This document shows, piece after piece, positions 1 to 4,502 of a stretch of DNA of 13,240 bases; within the stretch, counting starts at the first letter, position 1; each line of letters begins with the position of its first letter. The notes beneath the pieces were generated by a model. It saw only the letters and a program-made list of their open reading frames with translations, searched no databases and was not told where the DNA came from. Both the position numbers and the translations under genes were made by a program. This DNA is from DATDCY01 sp031406795 [NCBI: Candidatus Rokuibacteriota bacterium] (GTDB lineage: Bacteria; JAUVQV01). The DNA lies in assembly GCA_031406795.1 (NCBI GenBank), contig JANOHV010000039.1:1-13240 (forward strand). Direction: 5' to 3'.

Positions 1-99
1 AACATCGCCGAGGACGTGATCTACATGGTCGACGGCAACATCGTGCGCCACAAGCCGGAGGAGTACCAGGCGTCGGAGAGCTGCGGGGGAGAGGGCTAG
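1..99 (+). CDS. phoU: PhoU, phosphate signalling regulator, C-terminal end only
   Basis: The first 32 codons of the window are open and end in TAG at 97-99. They read NIAEDVIYMVDGNIVRH followed by a short polar tail. This matches the end of the last helix of PhoU proteins, where an N-I-A-E-D-V-[IV]-Y-[ML]-V-x-G-x-I-V-R-H string is typical. PhoU is a cytoplasmic helical-bundle protein that links the PstSCAB phosphate transporter to the PhoR/PhoB sensor pair and restrains phosphate uptake. The rest of the gene, probably with pst genes, lies to the left. The next gene begins 8 bases after the stop and encodes a Ppx/GppA phosphatase, which supports the assignment. The fragment is short, but the motif is distinctive. 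Confidence 0.85.
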   Translation, partial: NIAEDVIYMVDGNIVRHKPEEYQASESCGGEG

Positions 100-107
100 G
101 CGGGGTG

Positions 108-1616
108 ATGCGCGCCGCGCGTCGTGCGCCGAGGTGCCAGCCGCGGGTCTTCGCGGCCGTCGACCTCGGTTCGAACAGCTTCCACCTCGTCGTGGCGCGG
201 CTGCGCCACGGGGAGCTCGAGATCATCGACCGGCTCCAGGAGATGGTGCGGTTCGCGGGCGGGCTCGACGACGAGGGGCGCCTGACCGCGGAAGCTACGG
301 AGCGGGCGCTCGCCTGCCTCGCGCGCTTCGGCCAGCGGCTGCGGGGGGTCTGCGCCGACAGCGTGCGCGCGGTCGGGACGAGCACGCTGCGGCGGGCGCG
401 CAACCGCGGCGAGTTCCTCGCGCGCGCCGAGCAGTCGCTTGGAGCGCGGATCGAGATCGTCTCCGGGCGCGAGGAGGCCCGGCTCATCCACCTCGGCGTC
501 GCCCACGGGATCGCCGGCGACGGGCCGCACCTGGTGGTCGACATCGGGGGCGGCAGCACGGAGCTGATCGTCGGGGAGGGGCAGGAGCCGCGCCGCATGG
601 AGAGTCTGCACATGGGGTGCGTCGGCATCAGCCGGCGCCACTTCGCGGACGGGCGCATCACCGCCCGGCGGCTGGCGGAGGCGGTGACCGCGGCCCGGCT
701 CGAGCTTGAGCCGGTGGAGTCCCAGTTTCTCGGCCGGCTGCGCGCGGTCTACGGGTCATCGGGGACGATCGGCACCATCGGCGCCGTGGCCCGCGAGGCC
801 GGCTGGGCGGCGGACGCAATCACGCCGGCCGCACTCGCGAAGCTCCGGGGGGCGCTCCTCGCCGCCGGAAGCGTGCGGCGCCTGCGTTTGCCCGGCCTGA
901 GCACGGAGCGCGCCCCGGTCTTCCCCGGCGGCGTCGCCATCCTGATCGCGGTCTTCGAGGCGCTAGGGATCGAGGCGATGCGGGTCTCGGAAAGCGCCCT
1001 GCGCGAAGGGGTGCTCTTCGACCTGGTCGGCCGCATCCGCCACACCGACATCCGCGGGCGCACCGTCGCCGCTCTCGCGCTGCGCCACGCCGTCGACGGG
1101 GCGCAGGCGGCGCGCGTCGAGCGCACCGCGCACGCGCTCTTCGGCCAGGTCGCCGGCGCCTGGGGCCTCGGCGACGACGATGCGGCGCTGCTCGCCTGGG
1201 CGGCCCGGCTGCACGAAGTCGGCCTCGCCATTTCGCACAGCCAGTACCACAAACACGGGGACTACCTCGTCCGCAACGCGGACCTGCTGGGCTTCTCGAA
1301 CACGGAACAGCAGCTCCTCGCGGTACTCGTGCGCGCGCACCGGCGCAAGTTCCCGGCCGCCGAGTTCGAGGTGTTCCCGAAGGCCGACGCGGAGAAGGCG
1401 CGCCGGCTGGCGCTGTTGCTGCGCCTCGCGGTGCTGCTGCACCGCTCACGGACCCCGGCGGCGCTCCCCTCGATCGCCGTCGCAGCAGCCGGAAAAGGCC
1501 TCACCCTCGCGTTCCCCCGGGGGTGGCTTGCCGCCCACCCGCTGACTGCCGCCGACCTCGCGCAGGAGAAGGAGTATCTCGTTCGCGCCGGCCTCGCCCT
1601 CCGGACCGTCGCCTGA
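108..1616 (+). CDS. ppx: Ppx/GppA family exopolyphosphatase / pppGpp phosphohydrolase
   Basis: This cytoplasmic enzyme of the ASKHA (actin/Hsp70-like) fold removes terminal phosphate from polyphosphate and/or pppGpp. Counting from a GTG at 105, residues 18-30 carry the first phosphate-binding motif (AVDLGSNSFHLVV) and residues 144-156 the second (VVDIGGGSTELIV). YGSSGTIGTIGA near 216-227 and SESALREGVLFDL near 295-307 are also family signatures. Residues from about 315 onward form the helical HD-like C-terminal domain, including ARLHEVGLAISHSQYHKHG. The length of about 502 residues fits full-length Ppx or GppA rather than the short form. GTG 105 and ATG 108 are adjacent, and ATG is preferred here. 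No strong ribosome site separates it from phoU, so the two are probably cotranscribed. Polyphosphatase versus GppA activity cannot be told from the sequence. Confidence 0.9.
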   Translation: MRAARRAPRCQPRVFAAVDLGSNSFHLVVARLRHGELEIIDRLQEMVRFAGGLDDEGRLTAEATERALACLARFGQRLRGVCADSVRAVGTSTLRRARNRGEFLARAEQSLGARIEIVSGREEARLIHLGVAHGIAGDGPHLVVDIGGGSTELIVGEGQEPRRMESLHMGCVGISRRHFADGRITARRLAEAVTAARLELEPVESQFLGRLRAVYGSSGTIGTIGAVAREAGWAADAITPAALAKLRGALLAAGSVRRLRLPGLSTERAPVFPGGVAILIAVFEALGIEAMRVSESALREGVLFDLVGRIRHTDIRGRTVAALALRHAVDGAQAARVERTAHALFGQVAGAWGLGDDDAALLAWAARLHEVGLAISHSQYHKHGDYLVRNADLLGFSNTEQQLLAVLVRAHRRKFPAAEFEVFPKADAEKARRLALLLRLAVLLHRSRTPAALPSIAVAAAGKGLTLAFPRGWLAAHPLTAADLAQEKEYLVRAGLALRTVA

Positions 1617-1640
1617 CCCCCGTCCCGCGCCATGCACCAG

Positions 1641-1674
1641 CCGCCTCGCGTGGTTTCGCGATGGCGGTTTTATT
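1641..1674 (+). terminator. Intrinsic terminator of the phoU-ppx unit
   Basis: The left arm 1641-1650 (CCGCCTCGCG) pairs with CGCGA 1657-1661 and GGCGG 1663-1667. There is one bulged T at 1662, a 6-base loop at 1651-1656, and a T-rich tail TTTTATT at 1668-1674. It starts 24 bases after the ppx stop and ends just before the purA -35 box, so it separates the two units. Confidence 0.85.
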
Positions 1675-1675
1675 C

Positions 1676-1703
1676 TTGACACCCCCTCGCGGGTATTGAT
1701 AAT
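1676..1703 (+). promoter_or_regulatory. Sigma-70-type promoter of purA
   Basis: A perfect TTGACA lies at 1676-1681 and GATAAT at 1698-1703, separated by 16 bases. The predicted transcription start near 1710 leaves a leader of about 140 bases before purA, which is long for this gene. Confidence 0.75.
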
Positions 1704-1816
1704 CGGGGACGAAGATTTTCGCTGGAGTTTACCGCAGTCCGGGGGCAAGGGCGGGTGAGATGAGCGGACGGCTTGCGCGCGCCCGGGCCGGGATCCCGAC
1801 ACGGTTCGAGAGAACA

Positions 1817-1834
1817 TGGTTGCAGCTGCAACCA
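1817..1834. promoter_or_regulatory. Perfect 18-bp palindrome directly upstream of the purA ribosome site
   Basis: TGGTTGCAG at 1817-1825 is the exact reverse complement of CTGCAACCA at 1826-1834. It ends 3 bases before the AAGGAG of purA. It could be a repressor operator inside the leader. As RNA it could form a 7-bp stem with an AGCT loop next to the ribosome site. It resembles the dyad architecture of LacI/PurR-family operators but lacks their usual central CG, so no regulator is assigned. Confidence 0.45.
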
Positions 1835-1837
1835 ACC

Positions 1838-1843
1838 AAGGAG
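1838..1843 (+). promoter_or_regulatory. Shine-Dalgarno site that fixes the purA start
   Basis: AAGGAG lies 8 bases before ATG 1852. The longer in-frame ATG at 1816 has no such site and would add 12 residues absent from the family. Confidence 0.8.
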
Positions 1844-1851
1844 AACGTGAG

Positions 1852-3144
1852 ATGCCGACGCTGATCGTGGTAGGCGCCCAGTGGGGCGATGAAGGCAAGG
1901 GGAAGATCGTCGACCTGCTGACCGACCGCGCCGACCTGGTGGTGCGCTACGCCGGCGGCAACAACGCCGGGCACACGATCATCGTCGGCGGAGAAAAATT
2001 CGTGCTGCACCTGATCCCCTCCGGCATCCTGCACGCCAAGAAGCGCTGCTTCCTCGGCGGGGGCATGGTGCTCGACCCCGAGGCCTTCCTCGCCGAAGTC
2101 GAGAAACTGATCGCGCGCGGCATCAAGATCGGCACGCGGCTGAAGATCGCCCCCGAGACGCACCTGATCATGCCCTACCACAAGACGATCGACCTCGAGA
2201 GCGAGAAACTGCGCGGCAAGCGCAAGATCGGCACGACCGGCCGCGGCATCGGGCCGGCCTACGTCGACAAGATCGCGCGCATCGGCATCCGCGTCGCCGA
2301 CCTGCTCGACACTGAGGTCTTCCGCGACAAGCTGGCGCACAACATCGCCGAGAAGAACTACCTCTACCGGGAGATCTACGGGATCGGCGCGCTCAAGGCC
2401 GCGCCGATCTTCAAGCTCTACTCCGAGTTCGGGCGTCTGATCGCGCCGTTCGTCGCCGACGTCTCGCGCATCGCCGACGAGGCCGGCCGCGCCGGGCAGA
2501 GCGTGCTGTTCGAGGGCGCGCAGGGGACGATGCTCGACGTCGACCACGGCACCTACCCGTTCGTGACGTCGTCTTCGGCCGTCTCGGGCGGCGCCTGCAC
2601 CGGCGCCGGCGTCGGGCCGACCGCCATCGACGCGGTGATCGGGGTGATCAAGGCCTACACCACGCGCGTCGGCGAAGGGCCCTTCGCGACCGAACTGCTG
2701 GACAAGACCGGTGAGCGGCTGCGCGACGGCGGCAGCGAGTACGGCGCCACGACCGGGCGGCCGCGCCGCTGCGGCTGGTTCGATGGCGTGGTCGCGCGCT
2801 ACTCGCGGCGGATCAACGGTCTGACCGGGCTGGCCCTGACGAAGCTCGACGTGCTCGACGGCTTCCCCGAGATCAAGATCTGCACCGCTTACAAGTACAA
2901 GGGCAAGACCATCAAGGAGATGCCCTACGGCCTGAACGAGTGGCGCGAGGCCAAGCCGGTCTACCGCACCGTGAAGGGGTGGACCAGGCCGACGGCGGGG
3001 ACGCGCTGCCTGTCCGACCTTCCGGTTCAGGCGCGCGACTACGTGAAAATGCTCGAAGATCTCGTGGAGTGCCCGTTCAAGATCGTCTCCACGGGCGCCG
3101 GGCGCGAGGAGACGATCGAGCTGGGCGACCCCTACAAGCGTTGA
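1852..3144 (+). CDS. purA: Adenylosuccinate synthetase
   Basis: PurA joins IMP and aspartate using GTP to give adenylosuccinate, the first step from IMP to AMP, in the cytoplasm. The start at ATG 1852 gives 430 residues, close to the 432 of the E. coli enzyme. Residues 10-18 are QWGDEGKGK, with the catalytic Asp at 13. GNNAGHT follows with the catalytic His at 41, in E. coli numbering. Further family motifs are IGTTGRGIGPAYVDK, GAQGTMLDVDHGTYPFVTSSS and TKLDVLDGF (guanine-nucleotide binding). All active-site segments look intact. The gene has its own promoter and a long leader with a palindrome, and it lies directly before the promoter of two tRNA genes. Codon use matches the surroundings. 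Confidence 0.98.
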   Translation: MPTLIVVGAQWGDEGKGKIVDLLTDRADLVVRYAGGNNAGHTIIVGGEKFVLHLIPSGILHAKKRCFLGGGMVLDPEAFLAEVEKLIARGIKIGTRLKIAPETHLIMPYHKTIDLESEKLRGKRKIGTTGRGIGPAYVDKIARIGIRVADLLDTEVFRDKLAHNIAEKNYLYREIYGIGALKAAPIFKLYSEFGRLIAPFVADVSRIADEAGRAGQSVLFEGAQGTMLDVDHGTYPFVTSSSAVSGGACTGAGVGPTAIDAVIGVIKAYTTRVGEGPFATELLDKTGERLRDGGSEYGATTGRPRRCGWFDGVVARYSRRINGLTGLALTKLDVLDGFPEIKICTAYKYKGKTIKEMPYGLNEWREAKPVYRTVKGWTRPTAGTRCLSDLPVQARDYVKMLEDLVECPFKIVSTGAGREETIELGDPYKR

Positions 3145-3150
3145 GGAAAA

Positions 3151-3179
3151 TTGACACCCGGCCCGACTTTGGCTATATT
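3151..3179 (+). promoter_or_regulatory. Strong sigma-70-type promoter of the tRNA pair
   Basis: TTGACA at 3151-3156 and TATATT at 3174-3179 are separated by exactly 17 bases. The predicted start near 3186 is only a few bases before the mature tRNA-Lys end at 3193. The -35 box starts 6 bases after the purA stop. Confidence 0.85.
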
Positions 3180-3192
3180 CTGCAGTCTGTGC

Positions 3193-3267
3193 GGGCCGCT
3201 AGCTCAGTGGTAGAGCATCTGCCTTTTAAGCAGAGGGTCGTTGGTTCGATCCCAACGCGGCTCACCA
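3193..3267 (+). tRNA. tRNA-Lys (TTT)
   Basis: The acceptor arm GGGCCGC 3193-3199 pairs with GCGGCTC 3257-3263 with one G-T wobble. The anticodon stem TCTGC/GCAGA encloses the loop CTTTTAA at 3223-3229, with anticodon TTT at 3225-3227. The T arm is GTTGG-TTCGATC-CCAAC. The discriminator A and an encoded CCA end the gene at 3267. At 75 bases including CCA, it is a normal tRNA. Confidence 0.97.
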
Positions 3268-3274
3268 GGAACGG

Positions 3275-3352
3275 GTCCCCATCGTCTAGTCCGGCCCAGG
3301 ACACCGCCCTTTCACGGCGGTAACGGGGGTTCAAATCCCCCTGGGGACGCCA
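3275..3352 (+). tRNA. tRNA-Glu (TTC)
   Basis: The acceptor GTCCCCA 3275-3281 pairs fully with TGGGGAC 3342-3348. The anticodon stem CCGCC/GGCGG encloses CTTTCAC, with anticodon TTC at 3311-3313. The T arm is GGGGG-TTCAAAT-CCCCC. The discriminator G and an encoded CCA end the gene at 3352. It follows tRNA-Lys after 7 bases, so both come from one transcript. Confidence 0.97.
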
Positions 3353-3360
3353 TACACTCG

Positions 3361-3397
3361 GCGGGCGAAATCGGCCTGCGACTGCGTTGCACTCCTC
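3361..3397 (+). repeat. 37-bp direct repeat, left copy
   Basis: This copy starts GCGGGCGAAATCGGCCTGCG and ends GTTGCACTCCTC. It matches 3557-3593 at 36 of 37 positions; the only difference is T versus C at the 23rd base. The match stops sharply on both sides. It begins 8 bases after the encoded CCA of tRNA-Glu. Confidence 0.8.
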
Positions 3398-3409
3398 GCG
3401 TCTTCCTGC

Positions 3410-3427
3410 GGCGGGCACAAGCCCGCC
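3410..3427 (+). terminator. GC-rich hairpin after the tRNA genes, possible terminator
   Basis: GGCGGGC 3410-3416 pairs perfectly with GCCCGCC 3421-3427 around an ACAA loop. No T-tract follows, so it could stop the tRNA transcript only weakly or only with Rho. It may equally be part of the repeat-rich region. Confidence 0.3.
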
Positions 3428-3556
3428 TCGGAATCCACTTCGTCGCGCGCCTTGTCTCGGCTCGATTTCGCGCCGCCTCCCTGACCGTTCCCCGGCATCC
3501 GCTCGTCGCGCGCGCCTCGATCTGCTGTGCCCTTGCGTCGCTCCCACCCCGTTCCT

Positions 3557-3593
3557 GCGGGCGAAATCGGCCTGCGACCGCGTTGCACTCCTC
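3557..3593 (+). repeat. 37-bp direct repeat, right copy
   Basis: This is the second copy of the 3361-3397 repeat, 196 bases downstream in the same orientation with one base change. I found no third copy in the window. The pair brackets a GC-rich spacer without a recognisable gene. Confidence 0.8.
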
Positions 3594-3731
3594 CTCGAGA
3601 GCGGGCAGGGGCTCCACCGTGCCGAGGATGGTCTTCAGGTCCTCCGCCGGGTGTTATAGCTCGGTCCTGAGTCCATGGCTTTGACGCAGGTCGAGACGGA
3701 TGTCCGCCCGTCGGGGCAGCTCGGCCGGATG

Positions 3732-4097
3732 TCAGGTCTCCGGCGGCGGGCAGAAGGCCCCTGCCGACAGACCGGCCGGCTGGCAGTGGAAAACCCGGTT
3801 GAACCTCGAGCGAAAATGGCCCTGCGCGATATGGGTCGCCAATTCCACCAGTTGAGCGTTGCTGAAGTGCTGCTGCAGTTGGGCGAACAATCCGTCGCTG
3901 ACGCTCGCCGGGGTGGCCGCCATGCCGACCGCCAGATCGAGCACGAGATTTTCGGTGGGACCGAACACGCCGCTCTCGCGATGACGGGAAAGGTTCGCCA
4001 GATGCAGGCTCGGCACCTGGGCGGCGATCCGCCACATCTCCGACACGCGGCCCAGACGCCGCCGCGCGACCCCGAACAGCACCCGGCTAGGGATCAC
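3732..4097 (-). pseudogene. Carboxymuconolactone decarboxylase / AhpD-like family gene lacking its central part
   Basis: The frame is open from GTG 4097 to TGA 3732 (121 residues). The N-terminal part (PSRVLFGVARRRLGRV...WRIAAQVPSLHLANL) and the C-terminal part (ENLVLDLAVGMAATPASVSDGLFAQLQQHF, then QLVELATHIAQGHFRSRFNRVF and QPAGLSAGAFCPPPE) both look like the flanks of CMD/AhpD-type proteins of about 180 residues. The middle of such proteins, with the Cys-x-x-Cys redox pair and its helix, is absent: SLHLANL runs almost directly into the later FGPTENLV segment. About 55-60 residues seem to be missing, in frame. The ribosome site is weak. I infer a dead or repurposed remnant of a peroxidase-like or decarboxylase-like protein. 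A genuinely short subfamily is possible. Confidence 0.5.
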
Positions 4098-4128
4098 GGG
4101 AATTTCCCCCGACGGCGCTTCGGCTGTC

Positions 4129-4137
4129 TGCTAGAAT
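4129..4137 (+). promoter_or_regulatory. Extended -10 promoter of the selenoprotein candidate, probably leaderless
   Basis: TGCTAGAAT matches the extended -10 form TGnTATAAT at eight of nine positions, counting the free n. It ends 6 bases before ATG 4144, so the predicted transcription start falls on or next to the start codon. No good -35 and no Shine-Dalgarno site are visible. Confidence 0.5.
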
Positions 4138-4143
4138 GCCGCC

Positions 4144-4338
4144 ATGGATCAGCCGGTGAAGAAGCAGGCGCCGCGATGCGCTGCCTGTGGCGGCCGGCTC
4201 GAACTCGGCTACGGCTGACGCGGGATGAGCCTCCGCTGCCGTGATTGCAGCCGGGAAGAGACGATCGGCGCGCACCTCGAGGAGATCGACGAGCAGACCT
4301 GGGAGCGGATCGCCGCCCGGCGCTGCGACCGGGCGTGA
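4144..4338 (+). CDS. Two-CxxC small protein with in-frame TGA, probable selenoprotein
   Basis: Read from ATG 4144 the frame is open for 24 codons, meets TGA at 4216-4218, and continues open in the same frame to TGA 4336-4338, giving 64 residues if the first TGA is selenocysteine. The layout is C12-x2-C15, Sec25, C32-x2-C35, then a charged tail (EEIDEQTWERI). Sec25 followed by RGMSLRC aligns with the Cys that precedes the second CxxC in the proteins I know as 'dual CXXC motif small (seleno)protein', which carry Cys or Sec there. The two CxxC pairs suggest a small zinc-ribbon or redox fold; the function is unknown. A SECIS-like stem-loop follows the TGA. There is no ribosome site, but an extended -10 lies just upstream. 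The alternative is a Cys codon mutated to a stop (one base from TGC/TGT). No sel genes are in the window. Confidence 0.7.
4231..4255 (+). promoter_or_regulatory. bSECIS-like stem-loop for selenocysteine insertion at 4216-4218
   Basis: GCTGC 4235-4239 pairs with GCAGC 4247-4251 around the 7-base loop CGTGATT. Below a C-C mismatch, CTC 4231-4233 pairs with GGG 4253-4255 (one G-U pair). The loop has G at its second position (4241), 22 bases after the TGA. Bacterial SECIS elements need a short apical stem with a G in the first two loop positions about 16-37 bases from the UGA, so this fits. Folding was done by eye. Confidence 0.6.
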
Positions 4339-4342
4339 GTCA

Positions 4343-4495
4343 ACCCAGCAGGGAGTGCGGGGGGTCTTCATGAGCGGCTACGCGGCCGACATCCTCGCCG
4401 ATCCGAAGAACGCCGGGCCGGGCGTCGTCATCCTCTCCAAGCCGTTACTGCCGCGGGAGCTGCTGCGGCGGGTGCGTGAGGCGCTCGACGCCTGA
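4343..4495 (+). pseudogene. Receiver-domain fragment (last third of a response-regulator REC domain)
   Basis: In the frame that ends at TGA 4493-4495 the reading VRGVFMSGYAADIL...GVVILSKPLLPRELLRRVREALD matches the beta4-alpha4-beta5-alpha5 end of receiver domains of hybrid histidine kinases, which typically read [VL]xFMSGYxxD...FxxKPFxxxxLxxxVRxxLD. The conserved switch Ser and the Lys-Pro pair are there. The acidic pair and the phospho-acceptor Asp, which should lie about 50-100 residues earlier, are not found upstream in this frame. It begins right after the selenoprotein candidate and ends 7 bases before the convergent kinase gene. A 41-residue protein from ATG 4370 is possible, but a gene remnant is more likely. 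Confidence 0.55.
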
Positions 4496-4502
4496 ACCAC
4501 CG

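Larger units (their letters stand above)
3353..3731. other. Gene-free stretch between tRNA-Glu and the CMD-like gene
   Basis: I see no convincing gene in these 379 bases. The open frames on both strands are GC-driven, low in family signal, and run across the tRNA genes. The region holds a 37-bp direct repeat (3361-3397 and 3557-3593) and a 7-bp perfect hairpin with a 4-base loop (3410-3427). On the minus strand a short peptide between a TAA and the right repeat (PAEDLKTILGTVEPLPALEE, about 3593-3652) might be a protein tail, but nothing supports it further. Confidence 0.5.

Noticed and set aside
1760-1864. A 34-codon upstream ORF in the purA leader that overlaps the purA start.
   Set aside because: It has only a partial ribosome site (GGGTGAG immediately before the ATG), composition like random GC-rich sequence, and no recognisable attenuator codons.
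3275-3352. tRNA-Glu as an integration site for a mobile island covering 3353-4500.
   Set aside because: I found no second copy of the tRNA 3' end downstream and no integrase or other mobility gene in the window.
3331-4035. A 234-codon open frame on the minus strand across the CMD gene, the repeats and the edge of tRNA-Glu.
   Set aside because: It is very Arg/Gly/Pro-rich, runs through the tRNA gene and both direct repeats, and overlaps the CMD-like frame that has real family similarity.
4225-4338. A separate 37-residue protein starting at ATG 4225 after the TGA.
   Set aside because: It has no ribosome site or promoter and would keep only one of the two CxxC pairs; readthrough of the TGA explains both halves.
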